Below the pieces are notes generated by a model. That model ran no database searches, was not told where the DNA came from, and saw nothing but the letters and a program-made list of their open reading frames with translations. Below are positions 45,300-59,037 of a stretch of 64,000 bases of DNA, in pieces. Every line of letters begins with the position of its first letter. Position 1 is the first letter of the stretch. This stretch comes from Polytrichum commune. Lineage: Eukaryota; Streptophyta; Polytrichopsida; Polytrichales; Polytrichaceae. The DNA is taken from positions 49,369,554-49,433,553 of the forward strand of contig OX485803.1 of assembly GCA_950295325.1 (NCBI GenBank). Direction: 5' to 3'. The translations under genes were made by a program, and so were the position numbers.

Positions 45300-46860
45300 G
45301 TGTAGTACTAAGTACGCTTCCCTCGTTCAAATAATTTAAACTCGGGTCATTCTCATCCATCCAAATCTGCACACTTCGAAGCAGGTTTCATCCCCTACAG
45401 GTTGCTCAAAAGATGGGGTGGGGGGGTCCCCGAATAGAAATATCCAGGAGGTGGAACGGAACCCATCCACAGGATTGTGATCCCATCCATCCCGACTCGA
45501 GGGGGGCGGTGGGGACCACTTGTAAATATCTGGCGAAAACTATCTTCTCCAAGGCCACTTCCCGATCGGGAAGATAGGTACAGTCACTCAGAACATGAGA
45601 ACACGCTTCACCTGCCCGAAGCATTGGGGATTCATCCGGGCCCATGTGTGGGGCCCGCACCTTTGCCTTTGTTACTACTATAGGGGGACTTGCTTGCAGG
45701 CCCACCATAGTCCCATTTCGATGATGCCCGAGTGGACTCCGAGAACCTCCCCAGTTTATTATTAAATATACTTTGTGAATATCTACAATAAACAGGACTG
45801 TTTAGTACTACTAAAGTGGGTGTTTATAGTATATTAATTAGTGCTGATTAATATCTGCCCGTCTCAAGCCCGGCCATCATCATCTGCCATTGACACATAT
45901 GTTGTCGTTGTTGCATGTTCAAAAATTCCTGCATGCTAATTTCCCAGATAATGTTTTCAGTTACTGCCCAGACTGTAGAAAACTTACCGTGTGCAAAAGA
46001 AGTTCTTCCCTCTATTTTCTTAGTATGTTTCTCACATTGCCTTCGGGATTTGAGCCTAGTTCATCTACAATGGGCGTTTCGGATTCAAAACTGCTTGGGA
46101 TCTGTGGTGTCTATGGGAACTTATCCTCGAGAAGGTGTGAACGTTCTGAATTATGTTAGGAGCAAGTACACGATTATCTTGGGATCGTTTGGCACCATAA
46201 ATAACATAAGAGATCCCGAATTAGTTTAGTGAAGTCAAGTTGGAATGAAACGGTCCTCGATCTTGTAGAGGGTGGTTTTTGTAGATCACGAACACTATTT
46301 CCGTCCTCAAATGCGCGTGATACCCAAACCGATGGGAAGCGAACCATTTCTAAATGCCCTAAATGATAATTAACAAGAACTCCAAGGGCCTAGTGTGCAA
46401 CCATTTTGCAGGGAATGAATACCTTCGATGTGATCTCTTTTAACAACAGTCTCAGCGTCGACTTGGTGTTGGATCTTGAATTGATGACTGTTGCAATCTG
46501 TAGTTGCTAATCAAATGGGACGATTTCCAAAACGATCCAACGGTCCAAATCTATCCATCCACTTGGCAATTGTGAATCTTAAAGATAGTCGATTGAACTT
46601 ACAAAATCGGACGTCGATCTGCAACAAGCAGTCAAAGTGAACAATTCTCTTTCTCCTTTCAACCGTTCACATATATAGCACACCTTCACAAACCTATTCA
46701 CTTGTCAAACCTATTGGGATTCCTACAAATTCTAGCACATAGATAACACATTCAATCTCATCGTCCTAAGACATGAGAGCCGTCCATCGCCTTCCAAATC
46801 TAGCGGCTGAAATCCGCCCTAGGGCCTTCACCCATCACCTAAACCACCTCAAACATAGGT
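45300..46860. other. Intergenic, no supported gene
   Basis: Short frames (45406-45708 minus, 45890-46229 plus) have no domains. Contains a further CCATAAAT...GATCCCGAATTAG fragment related to the 42.9 and 44.7 kb repeats. Confidence 0.4.
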
Positions 46861-46866
46861 GTCTAA

Positions 46867-47286
46867 GGGCCACTTCACACATGAGCCAAGAGCCGTGGCC
46901 TTGTAACGGTGAGGACCCTTGACTCTCATCCAAAGACCGTACCATGGGTGTTGGGAAAGCCGTTTTATGTAGTCACGGGCCCTCAAGCATAGTGTGAAGT
47001 GAGAATGGATCATGTTGCGGGACCATTGTATATAATTCGTTGGTGGGAAAAAGAGGGGAGGATTTGGTTCAATATAATATGTTTCAAATTAAGAGGATTA
47101 CTCGGTGGTGTTTGTCTATCCTAAAATCCGCCTTGCAATATGTCGTGAAATATGTCCATGCACGAATCCATGTAGACCTTTTCACCCATAAAATCTTCTT
47201 TGGACCTTTAGGCCTTCACCTTCATGTGTGAAGTGAATTGGGGTGGCAATGGTCACGGGCCTTCAGTCTTGTGTGTGAAGTGACCC
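46867..47286. mobile_element. Family A TIR element, TAA target duplication
   Basis: 420 bp, ends GGGCCACTTCACACATGAGC and inverted GTGTGTGAAGTGACCC, with TAA at 46864-46866 and 47287-47289. The shortest family A copy seen. Confidence 0.85.
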
Positions 47287-47297
47287 TAATGATCAAT

Positions 47298-47515
47298 GAT
47301 CGGGGAGAACCGGCAGTTAGTTACAGATGAACCGGTCGAGTTTGAGAAATAACCGGTTGAAATTCAAGACTGCAGGAGATTTACTGATCATTTTAGAGGA
47401 ATTTACATAATATACCCCAATTCAACGAAGGAAAACCGGAGGATGTCAACATTTAAGTGGTTGGACTTGCAAACACTAGGATCTCGCAACCGGCTATGCC
47501 CAAAAATCTCCCCGA
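47298..47515. mobile_element. Family D repeat, forward copy
   Basis: Runs from ATCGGGGAGAACCGGCAGTT to GCCCAAAAATCTCCCCGATC, with ends inverted over GATCGGGGAGA / TCTCCCCGATC. The best-preserved, uninterrupted family D copy, 11 bp after a family A element. Confidence 0.75.
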
Positions 47516-47739
47516 TCACTGCTAATGATGAAGTAGGACCACAAAAGTTAATAAGGCCCACACATACACCCAAGTCATCACAAGAAAGCATGTACATGGA
47601 ACCACAGGAGATATCCATTGTCAGCTCCCACCCTTTCTCTGGTGATTGGCCGACTCGTACAATCTATGTGAGCCCAAGATTCAGCATATCGCCGCACAAT
47701 TGGTTACAAGCTCTGTAAGGAAGCCGGTGCATGCACCAG

Positions 47740-48310
47740 CAAACGAATTGGGAGGGGGGGGGGTAAAAAGCGGGTTGGTTAGTTAACCCCCCCCCCCTTG
47801 ATTTTTTTACGGTCTCCGACAAGAGCCGGTGATTGGTCAGCCAGGGCGTGAACCCGTGTGATTGGAGGAGGTGTGAAATCGTTTGATTGGAGGCGCTTAC
47901 AGGGGGGGGCCTGTACATGTATTATGACGACACTATGATGAAGATGTTGTTGTCCTTTGACTCCCCGCAAGTGGCTGGCTGGGCACGCCCCACCACCGCC
48001 TCTGTACTGGAAACTTAAGTACCCCCCCCCCGGGCCCCCTTCCTTCCAATCGGAAGGCCCCCCCTCCCGGCCAATGGGACGGCTCCGAGCGAGTGGACGG
48101 CCCACGCGGCCCGGGGGCGGATGTGGATGATCGGGGGCCGTCGGATGGGATTGGATCCCTGCTCGGCTCCCGCGCCAGACCGTGAACGAATGATCTCGGT
48201 GAATCATGGTGGTGTTCAAGTGCTGGTGGCTGCCGGGAGCCCAGCCGGGTGGGGTTCGGGTGGGACACCCTCGCTCGCTCGCTCGTTCACCACCCCCGTT
48301 TATTAGGGTT
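47740..48310. other. GC-rich island with many G/C runs
   Basis: Repeated runs of 8-13 G or C (about 47750-47763, 47787-47797, 47899-47906, 48020-48030) in otherwise AT-rich surroundings, with overlapping open frames on both strands (47779-48268). The frames arise from base composition, and no domain is visible. Could be a TE or promoter-like island. Confidence 0.4.
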
Positions 48311-48398
48311 GCGTTTCTCGGGGAGGGTCGAGGGCTCCCCCTCTTTCTTTGCCATGGTCCTGTACGTGGGTGCCGTAAAAGTAAGGTGTGCTTTAAAC

Positions 48399-48852
48399 AA
48401 ACTCCGTAGTATCACACCTGTGGCAATTGAAGTGCACGTGATATTACGGAGTTTTGTAGTGTTAACGTGGAGTGTGTGATACTATAGAATTAGTGTGGCA
48501 TGTGACATTATGGAATAACATAAAGGAGATGCGAGGACGATTTGAGTTCGTTCTCCCGTGACTTACGCTAGTGCGGTCCATTTTACTTGGCCTTCCCAGG
48601 CGATGTGATGAACGCATGCACCAACATTCAACAAGTGGCAGAAGAAGAAGGTGACACTCCACATGTTGACACATGGCGCAATGCGAGGGTGTGGGTTGAC
48701 TTCTTGGGTGGTTTGCATTAATGACAAATTTCGTGATGTAAGGGAGAGCAATGTGACAATGAGGAGTGAGATTTGAGCTACAAACATCCGTTCCCTAGGG
48801 TTTCGGGATATTAGAGAGTGTGTGACATTATGGGGGTTGATATTACGGAGTT
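48399..48852. mobile_element. Family G repeat with short TIRs
   Basis: 454 bp; starts AAACTCCGTAGTATCACACC and ends GATATTACGGAGTT, which is inverted to the start over about 14 bp. An internal GTGATATTACGGAGTTTTGT near 48438 repeats the end motif. Confidence 0.7.
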
Positions 48853-48934
48853 CAGGGTGTATTCCAAGGCCGCGTGCCGATCCGAGGGATTCAGATTCGT
48901 GGCACCTCCAACTCCACATGCGATTCATGGTTGT

Positions 48935-49025
48935 TGGATCGATTGGATCGGAAAATGTCTCGTCTGTGTAGCAATTGTGAACGAAATTTGTCATTTTGAG
49001 TTTTTGATTTGGAGTTGAGACGCAC
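48935..49025. repeat. Dispersed repeat related to 15240-15390
   Basis: See the 15240 copy; shares GATTGGATCGGAAAATGTCTC and GTAGCAATTGTGAACG. Confidence 0.45.
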
Positions 49026-49032
49026 ACCCAGC

Positions 49033-52000
49033 CTATAAGAAGCCAAAATGAAGGATCAATTGTTCTTTAACCGATGATGAGGATGATGACGTGTGCGTGT
49101 GTGTGCGTATATATAAAAATAATTGTGTGTATATACATAATATGCAAAGAATCACAAAGACTATCATTTCGAAGTTTAAAATCAAAGTTGAGATGCAAGA
49201 GTTAGAAGAAGCCAAGGTGAACATGGTTTATTTCTCTTTAATTAGTACATAATGGGCCCTCCTAGTTTCCAAGTAATTTGACTATTGGGCAGTTAACATG
49301 TTTTTAGCACAAACCATCTCGTTGTAACACATGCCTTTTTGGTGTCCACTTGAAGTTACAAGCCTTGCCATATACCTATTCAAATTTAGCTGTCTATTTA
49401 ACCCTCTTGTTTCCTATAGCTCCCCAAACACATAATATAAAAGTGGGTCACATAAATACCGCATTCCTTTCCTTATAGTCCAAAGATGAGATCGCCTGTC
49501 TAATATTCAAAGCTCATCTTGCCATCCATCAAACAAGGTAGTTCTCGTGTTTTTCATCTAATCGAACAATCCCATGTGGTCTATGTGAGATCAACACAAC
49601 TTGGTGTGTGCCAATGAATTGGTTATGATAAAACTTATTCAGATGTCTACTTTCAAGTAGAAAACCATATATTTCGTCACAAGTTCCATGTGTTATCATG
49701 AATGAAGCCGCCCCTAGTTCACCACACTTCTTGCAAAACAAAAAATTAATGGATGATGAATTATCCACATCGTGGATTTAGTTGGATGAATATATTCTTT
49801 CTCATCCATTATCTACTCTCTTGTGTATGTATGCAACTTGCCTCATCACTCGCAACATGATAGCCAATGAGGCTCCCCTTGAAAAAAAAAAAAAAAAAAC
49901 AACAATGCTCGGTGTGCTCTTCACCACCAGTTCGAAAAGGATGAATGACTTCTTGCTTCTTATGAAAATGGCAAGGCTCACTGAATATCCCATCCATTGT
50001 GTCCTAACCATCGTCCTACGTGAGTGGATCCGATGGAGATAATATTATTTCAAAAATGTCAAATGTTATAGAAATTATATTTATGAAGAATTTTTGAAAT
50101 AACATTTTTCAACGTTTATATTTGGAGATAACCTTAAATTGTTGAATCGTATATTCAAATCCGCGCATGAGGGATGGTGTTCCACATTCTTGGGAATAAT
50201 GTGATCACATGGTCGCATGGTTGACAAAAATGCACGCAACAAGGAACCTAAGCCAACCTAGTCAACATAGGATTCAACCAAAATGTAGATTAATGCTTTC
50301 ATATATTGTAGTTGCAAACAAGTTAGGCGTTGAATGAGTCTATAAATGAAAGTGGGTGCACCTACGATGGACATTGACATATCATGGTTGCTAACATATA
50401 GGTACATCACCCGTATTGAAATGTACAAGTTCGTCATAAGTCATTTACAAGTCTCATTCCAAGCATTAGAAAATATTCATTGTGACTCCAAAATATACAA
50501 GGATAATCTTGTACATCCTTCTTTGGGTTTGAAGTCTAAGTAACATAAACAAAGGTTCCTAGCACCTCCTTACAACTTTTTCGTAATTTGTGAGGCATGT
50601 CTTATTGTCTAGCTCAACAATGTCTTAGTGACTAACGAGCTTTTACATAAGTGACGTCGAGCTCTAACTTTGGGCAAAGTGTGTTGGAACAAACTTACTT
50701 TTTTGGTAGGTGCTAAGTATGTTTGAATTCAATTCAAAATCTGAGCAAAGTGTCACATGCTACTGCTTTATTAGTTGGAGCCCAAAATCCTTGTGTCACC
50801 TCAAAATATCAACATTCTAGCATCAAAGTGCCAAACTTGCTTACCACCTATAGTAAATCATACCTACCAAACCATCATGGTAGTTCAGTCATTTCATGTT
50901 TCTACAATCACTGGGTTTCCATCGAGATTTTAACCCTCCGTGCACTCTAGGTATTCAAATTTGATATTAAATTGGTTGATTTTGGAATGTCATGAACATC
51001 ATGAACCCGTGTGACAACATACATACTAGGCTATTTGTAGGCACACTTCCAAGTTCTCACAATGGCATTAAACCCCTAAAACGATTACGCATCGCACCGT
51101 GACACCTGGGGACATTCAAATTCCTTGGCATTCTTTGAGTTGGAGGATGCATGGCCGCTCAAGTTAGCCAACCGCTATTAGGGCATTTGGGGTTCAATCT
51201 TCATGAGAATATTTTGAATAAGCGCCATTGTCTGTGAGGCTGTTATTACGGGAATAGGGGCACTCAACCACGCGTCGATGGCTTGAATGGGCCGTTTGGT
51301 TTCCAAAATGACACGAGCCATGCCCAAGGTTGCACTATAACCACGAAGAGCGGACGGTGGTGGTGGGAGTGTGGAAGTCCTAACATGTACAAAGTTAGCA
51401 ATGTGCAAAGCCCGGGGCAAAGGCTTTTAAAAGGCATGGGGAATCCCACATGGAATAGAATAAGAAGGTGGGACCGGAGTACCGGTTGGTTTTGGGGGAC
51501 CGTAACTATGTTATAGGGGGCTATGGAAAACTTGGTTGGTGATTCTCATGGCAACGTCCTTGGGGTAAGTCGGCAAAGTTCATTAGGATACCTCGGCGAT
51601 GCCATCTTGTGCAATGGCAAATTATTCCGAGCTTGAGGATTGGGATGGCCATGAGCGTATTAATCTTTTGGGGGGGGGGGCAAATTAAAGGAACTTCAAT
51701 CGTCAAGAGTATCACACACATGTATGCCAAGCACAAAAACAAAGGGGTGGTGTTGAATCGAGTAACTTTAGTTCAAAGAAGATGGGTTTCTACGTATGTT
51801 CCACATGTGCATTATGTAGAATCATTTTTAAGTCGTGGGTTTCATGATCAAAACGTTTATCTTATAATACACAAGGCTCTACATAGAAATGGTTGACACT
51901 AAGATTCTACTTTATCATGATCGTGGGATGTTGAAATTCTCCCCCCATATAAATAGCATACTCGAAGGGACGGAACAATTCGAGGGGTCAAGAGCTCCTC

Positions 52001-54110
52001 TAGATTGGCCTATCGTGAAAACATGGGGGACACCTATTTTGTTAAAATACATGTCCAAATCGTGTGCAGGTGTCCGTAATGGGAACATATGGTCTTGCTA
52101 CCAAGGTGGTCCACTCAAAACTATGACCACCAACCGGTTACCCTAAGTAAAAATATCCATGCCAATACCTTTCTTGGAGAGAGGGCATTATCGTGTATGA
52201 GCGTACATCTCATTCATTCAACATAAAAGCCTTGAAATAATATGCAGGTTGGAGGTTTTATTCTATTTTATGTACTTGACACCAAAATGAACTTTGAAGA
52301 CCCCAAATTAATATACTTGAGGACATTTATGATGAATCGACAATAAGATTACATGAGATCATGTACCTTGCTTAGCAACCTTTGAAGTTTTGGAGTACTC
52401 GGCTTGAGTCAAGCCTACCATAGTCCAAAAGAGCAATTCCTAAAAACTAGATGTGCTAAGAATGACATCAAGGTGACAACATGTCAATTTCTCATGGTTT
52501 TTCAAACAACATGTACACATGTCGATATCTTTAATTGTTATATAGACGTGCACGAAGTGGTTGTGTGGGGCATGAGTTGAGTATTTTTTTTTTGGCTATC
52601 CCTATTTTAAAAGTCAACATATTGATCCTTAAAATAAACATTAGTAGTGTTTATTTCATAAAAACATTGGGCCATTTTACACTAAAAAGGATATGTTTGA
52701 AGAAGATATGTCTACCTTATGTACATATATCCTCTGTAAAAGGTTGATTTTTAATGCACATTTTGCGATGGATTTTACAAGCGTATTAATAAAGTCGTGG
52801 TTCTTAATTTTCAACTTAGAAGCCCACCAAAACAAACCAATGAAGTACATATGTGCACATCTCATGCACTAACAAACTATGTCTTGAACCGATATGTAGG
52901 TTGGATGTTACTTTGACACCATAAATAAATAGTCTCAAAAATCCCAAACTATTATAGTTGGACACATTTGTATTGAATTGACCACAAATATATTGGGAGA
53001 CATGTGTTTTAGATGGATGGCAAACCATAGGTGCAATGTTGCCTACAATTTTCCCTTGGAAACATTTGTATTGTATGCATACTTTATACGGCATATTACA
53101 TTTGTTCCACTAATAAGTTTAGGGTTTATTGGACTCAACTAAGTTGGCAAGAGGAATTTTAGTTTAAAAATTGAGTGTATCTTCTATTTGTCCAACATAA
53201 ACATCTCGAAACTAAATCTATGTCAACTTTAAAATTTTGAAATGGAATTTTGGACGAGGATTAAGTTCAAATATGTAAGATTAGTCAACCATGATGCATT
53301 TGAAATGAATTTACCACGCACCTATAAAGGGCGAAGGTTTTTTCTAAGATAAAATCAATCACGATAGATGGTTGACAAGGCTACATGTGATTTTATTTTT
53401 TGGTAACAATTTCTAAGTCTTTAGTAGCATTGGCATATATTTCCCAACCCTAAGGTACGGAGAGGAGGCTTCAAAACAACAACATGAAGATCAAAGAAAG
53501 AAAACCTCTTGCTCCTATTACTCCCATGTTGTAGCTCCCCCCCATGTCCCTAGTTTTGAATTCAAGTTTGTGAGTTTCTTGGCCCCGTTCACATTGGACA
53601 CTTTTAGGTATTGTGGTATGATAAATTGACACCTAGCACATTGAAATGAAAAACCCCAAATTAGTCTAATTGATTGCATTTGAAATCAAGTAACCATGAC
53701 ACATACAAGGAAGTTGTTTTTGACATGGATGAATGAGAGATACACTTGTATGCAACAATCTCCTCTTACCAAGTAGGTTTCTTTAGACAAGTATTGGATA
53801 TTCATTGTCTGATTAATGTTAGAAACTTACCATGTATTTGGCTACATAGATCGTCCATTCCATTCACGAGGCTCCTAACTTGCACCATGGTCTCACTATA
53901 TATATATATCCCCGTCCCCTTCACCTAATGTTTTGTTTATAAGCAACAAGCAAAATTGTGGTTCACAAGTTGTGGTTCAAACTCGATATTATAGAGTGTC
54001 GTTTACTACCTTGGATACTTACAATAACAATAAAAATAGTTTGTTAGAAAATGAAGCCAAGATGGCCTATTCATACTTTTGTTTAAAACTAAACATAACA
54101 TGTATAAATA
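49033..54110. other. Intergenic, no supported gene
   Basis: 5 kb of AT-rich DNA. A-tract of 19 near 49880-49899, G-run at 51669-51679. 52170-52370 belongs to a dispersed family also at 59600-59840 and 62260-62510 (CCAACATAA.AGCCTTGAAATAATATGCA). No frames with domains. Confidence 0.5.
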
Positions 54111-54113
54111 TTC

Positions 54114-54260
54114 ATAATGTTGTTCAGATCCATAACAATGTTATGTGGGACCGACAATATTCCACATAATATTCCCAACATCTAGTATGAATATTGAAAA
54201 TATTATGTGAAATATTGTCAATCCCACACAACATTGTTATGAATATGAATAATGTTATGT
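54114..54260. repeat. Imperfect foldback of about 65-bp arms
   Basis: CATAATGTTGTTCAGATCCA...ACAATGTTATGTGGGACCG..AATATT is mirrored by AATATTGTCAATCCCACACA...CATTGTTATGAATATGAATAATGTTATG. Probably a small TIR element or its remnant. Confidence 0.7.
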
Positions 54261-54401
54261 TGATTGCATCACGCAATTATAGCTAATTAACAAGATATGA
54301 AAAACCGAAACTAGTATATTTGTTATGGCCGTTTGACCAAAGGGGAAAAAGAAACACGGCATTTATGGCCCTTTAGAATGTACGTTTGAGTGTTGGTAGA
54401 A

Positions 54402-54413
54402 GGGGGGGGGGGG
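54402..54413. repeat. Poly(G) run
   Basis: Twelve G. A further run of fifteen lies at 54872-54886. Confidence 0.85.
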
Positions 54414-54986
54414 ATCCACTTGCCGGCACGTGTATGGCTTGCCATCCCAACCCAATAGTAATTAGGGTTCCTACACATATGAAATCATATTTTGGAACTA
54501 CAAGATATTATATCGAAGATTTGAAACCCGCTATTGGTGCTCACAAAAAGGTCTCCAAATATGTGATAGAAGTGCGACACATGTTGGGAGTATGGCCCCT
54601 CGTTTTTTTTGAGTCGCCTCCGCGATATTTGGCAAACCCACATGTCGAACTAAAGCTATGTGTATGCCTATTTGTGGACACTTCCAACTTTGTGGTCCTA
54701 CTCTACCATTTTGCTTCTTGTGTGAATGGATCGATATGCTAGTAGACCAAAAACAAACCAAAAAAACTCATGCTACATAATTTCTTACAACTTAATTTCA
54801 CTAGCAATCTTTTGTTGACGACAAACTTGGGATTCTTTTGCTCATTAAATGCCTATGTAAATGGAAGGGGAGGGGGGGGGGGGGGGTTCTAGTGCATCTG
54901 CTTTCAAGAGAATGTATTTAAACATCAAATTACATTCCAAACAACACATAACCCTCTCAATGGACAGTCAAAGTTGCACACTTATA

Positions 54987-55214
54987 CTACACCAAATATA
55001 ATATTTAGTGTGACTTACTATTTGGATTTACACGGTGCTATATCTTTTCTTTTTTTATTGAAATCAATTTTTATCAAGTAAAGTCGTCAATGTTCTATAA
55101 AGTCCAAACTACCAATTTTAACGATTGTTGGTCAAATATGAGATGTACAGTGTATAGATACAACACTGTGTAGTTCCAAATAGTAAGTCACACTAAATAT
55201 CATATTTAGTGTAG
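54987..55214. mobile_element. TIR element flanked by TA
   Basis: 228 bp, ends CTACACCAAATATAATATTT and inverted AAATATCATATTTAGTGTAG, continuing through GTGTGACTTACTATTTGGA, with TA at 54985-54986 and 55215-55216. A related pair of ends occurs at 63672-63690 and 63830-63870. Stowaway-like by target site. Confidence 0.75.
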
Positions 55215-55647
55215 TAAGATTCTTGTATTGAATAGTCTTGTTTGCTTAAAGTTATTATAAGATGATCTCTAATGTTGGTCTAAGCTATGTGGACCTTATC
55301 CGGTCGTTGGTTTTGAATGGACACATGTATTCAAGTAGTATATAGTCAAGAGAAAACACCCAACAAAAACATGTGTTATGATGATATTGGGTAAAGTGAT
55401 ATCAACATATTAGTTATTTTATGTTCAATTGTCAATATGTGTGCCTTAAGTGGTCTCTTAAATAGACTAGGAATTCGGCACCTTGTCTATCTAATTCAAA
55501 ACCCTATGTCCTGATTCTCAACACCTTTGTGATGCCCATAAACCTCGCCCATCAAGGTTCGGTTTGCTAAATGAAAGGTTCCATGTATTCGGAAGAAGAC
55601 AACAAGTGCTCATTATGATCCACATGTAGGTGAAATTGTTGAAATAA

Positions 55648-56092
55648 GGGGCGGTTTACACTATGGACCATGAAGTCGTCCCACGTAAGAGGCCTATTTT
55701 GCGTGGGACGACTTCATGGGACGACTTCCATGGTCCGAGTTACTAAAATATTAGTTTTCATGGTTCATGGGCCCTTCACTAGGTGTAAACCGAATGTGGA
55801 CCATGAAGAATGACCATGCACCAAAAAGGCTTAAAACGGCATTTTTCTGACATGGGCCCTTGCTCTTTTTCCCGGACCACCTCTTTTGCTTGTCCCAACG
55901 GAAAACCCGTTGGACCATGGCAGTGGATAGAGTAGGCTTAAAAAATAATATTTTGTGGACCTCAACCTCCGTGGTCACTCTGCCATTTTTTCCTTGGTGT
56001 AAACCCAAGTCGTCTCGGGACGACTTCAACGTCCAATCACATCGCTTAGACGGCCGTGGGACGACTTCATGGTCCATAGTGTAAACCGCCCC
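55648..56092. mobile_element. TIR element, TAA target duplication
   Basis: 445 bp with a long inverted end starting GGGGCGGTTTACACTATGGA and reaching about 38 bp (through GTCGTCCCACG), flanked by TAA at 55645-55647 and 56093-56095. The GACGACTTC motif recurs several times inside. The open frames on both strands (55751-56084) are by-products of the palindrome. Confidence 0.88.
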
Positions 56093-56981
56093 TAAGTACT
56101 AACTCAAAATATGATACATGGGACCCAAAAGTGGGTGACCACATAAGGCAACCGACACCTAAATAATATCCATGATAAACGCATCAATTTGGAAGAAGCT
56201 CACAAAAGTATCTCTACCCTCAAAGCATATATGCACATGGTATAAGGCACCATCTCTCCGAATGTGGGAATAAAGTAAATGGACCTATTTCGGTCACTTG
56301 TCTTAATTGGATACATGTATTTGAATGGTGGGGTGATTAGGTGCACATCTAAAACGGGACACCAAAAAGATAATTGATCTGAAAGAAATTGGGTTACTTG
56401 CTCAAACTTTATTAACCATTACAAGTTCGACAATCAACATAATCCTTGCATGGGGGGATTGTGTGGCCATTTTAAAACTACATGCCAATGAAATTTGAAG
56501 ATTCATAACAATTCATACTAGTTTCAATCAAAGTTGAGATGGACAGACCCGAAACCCATATGGAAAGTGCTAGATGAGTTTGATATAAATCATGGTCATT
56601 TCTAAGACAATCGAATAAAAATCGGAAACATGTACACTGTTACATGCAATAGGTTGCCTCTTCATCCATGCAAATTGCCTGGGTCAAAATAAGATCACAA
56701 AACTTATAACTTTGTTTATCAATCCGTATGGCAATCATAATACAAACACATTTTGTGTATTTCATTAATGTGATAACATATATCCAAAATAGTGTGGAAT
56801 GTTGATGAATTAATGTGGGGCAACACGATTGCACATATCAATGTAGTTCACATACCACACTACTAGCAAGGCCTAAATAAAGTCTTGTTTTGAATTGGAC
56901 ACTTAGGGCTTGACATCCCTATGACTAATGTTAAGAAGAAGAAAAACAACTACGTGGTAAGCATTAGTAGATTGCTATTAC

Positions 56982-57134
56982 TGTAGAAGGCTCTCTATTC
57001 GGACAAAACATAGTTATTTTCTTCTTAAATTTTGTCATGTGTCATGCTCACACTCACTAAAACCCACTTGCATCCCACGTACGTGGAAACTACGTTCCAA
57101 CACATATAAAAGATGAAATAGAGAGCCCTCTACA
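56982..57134. mobile_element. Short TIR element, family C
   Basis: 153 bp; ends TGTAGAAGGCTCTCTATT and inverted AATAGAGAGCCCTCTACA. Partner of 17649-17793. Confidence 0.75.
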
Positions 57135-57139
57135 ATACA

Positions 57140-59030
57140 ATTGATGACCTTCCTCATTTTAAACAATAGCAAATTTGAGAAGGAACCAATATTCTATATT
57201 GTCCTCCTCCTCCTAGCTCAACCCCCCCCCTCCCCCTCCCCCTTTTGTTTTTGCTTTTTAATTGGACAATCTACTAAAAGGGGTGTATATTCCTCTCTTT
57301 ATCCTCACTATACTAAAAACTCGATATAGTGTGCCCCAACTTAACCATGTATCATCGACCCACACTATTTTCTCTTGATATAATTGAAGTACAATATATA
57401 ACAAAAGAATGATAAATAGTATGGGTGGATCTACACTGCTGTTCTTCATGGGCAGCTTCATATTTGAATATTTATTTATTTTAATTTTTTTTGACAAAAC
57501 CGTAATTTGCAGTGTCCCAAAAACATCCTTATTACAACTTTTTAATATTAAAAATGAATGTTTTTAAAATTAAACTATTTGTATCAAAGGATGCCTATTG
57601 CGGTTTTGTAAGAAAAGTGACTTGTAGCTCAAACTAGTAAGATACACAAGTTTGTTCATGTCAAGGCAATAAAGGGTGATCTTATGATCTAAAGTATTAA
57701 AATAGCACATATGATAAATGACACTCAAATACAAGATTTTGGAGGATAGTCCTATGTATGGATGTAACACTACAATTGATGTAACACTACAAAAACGACA
57801 ATCTTAGTAAAATGCTATAGCAACGTGATAGCACTATGTAAATTCAAATGGTAGACCATACTAATATGACTATGTATGTTACCTTTGCAACATTTGTCAC
57901 GTATTAACCTTACATTTGTTGTACCCACTCAAAACCCCAATGGAGAGAATACTTCGGCAAATAAGAAAGATGAACCAAAATGATATAAGTTGCATAACAT
58001 TCATCAACAACATATTCATGCAGCATTTTCCATGTCCGTATAGAGTGAGCATATTGCTCCTTTCCTAACCCCCTCTCTATGATTTGTACTCTCCTCCAAA
58101 CCCCCGCCAAATTAAACAAGGGGATTGTGCCAATTCAATTGAAGTAGGAATTGTCATCTTTGCATTGAAGATTTGGATCCATAAAACCAAGACATGTGTT
58201 ATTCAACCCATGTTTTATTTTCATTGTAATGAAATGGATTCAGATGGCTATTGGAGAGCTATGCAATAGAGCAGGTGTGAAAACGAGGTCTTTGGGTTGT
58301 GGACAACACATGCTGATTGTCAACTGTTAGATGTAGCCAATCCACCAACCATGATCGAAAGTTAGTGAAATTAAGGGTTGAGCTTTTGGGATTGGACAAA
58401 ACTTTGCTGCCCCCTCAATTTTAGCATGTTAACTTTGACGAAATGCAACAAATGTGTGAGTAGATGATGGCACAAAACGGACAAATGGTGAGCTCTGCCT
58501 GACCCCCGAAAATTTCTTAGACATCTTTTGTTTATCATGGTAGCAAACTTTTGTTTGGTGCAATTACACGTTTGCCTTTTTTTTTTTTTTTTTTTAATTG
58601 TAGATGGCCAAAAGTACCATCTCCTACAAAAAGTGAGCTATACAATGGTTGAAGAATGTTATGTGGATGGTTATATGGTCGACCAACTTAGTGTTCATGC
58701 CATTCATGTAAGGAGGTTGAATTAAACACTACCATGTATATGTTTATGGTTTGTTCCTCCCAGCTCAATCTTAATTTCCTATTGTTTTGCACTACTTCAT
58801 ATTCCGTTTGGACTAGTTCATATGAATTTCATGTTCATCGTCAAAGTGAATATACTTTTAGTTATTATATGATTATATAGATCGTCAAGTTTTGTTGATT
58901 ATAGCATCTAGAATGGTTAAGAGATTTCGAACATGTACTCCAATCTCTTATCAACACGTGTCTTTTTGGTGCCCATTTTTAGACTCACACCCAACCATAC
59001 ACCACTCACATATAGGTGTTCGTTTAAGAT
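57140..59030. other. Intergenic, no supported gene
   Basis: AT-rich. Poly(T) of about 20 at 58578-58597. A short direct duplication GATGTAACACTACAA occurs at 57760-57790. Confidence 0.5.
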
Positions 59031-59037
59031 CAACCAT

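Noticed and set aside
47779-48268. Overlapping 146- and 111-codon minus-strand frames
   Set aside because: Pro/Gly/Arg-rich translations of a G/C-run island in several frames at once, with no conserved motif.
55751-56084. Opposed open frames of 108 and 74 codons
   Set aside because: Both fall inside a palindromic TIR element and are explained by its inverted repeats.
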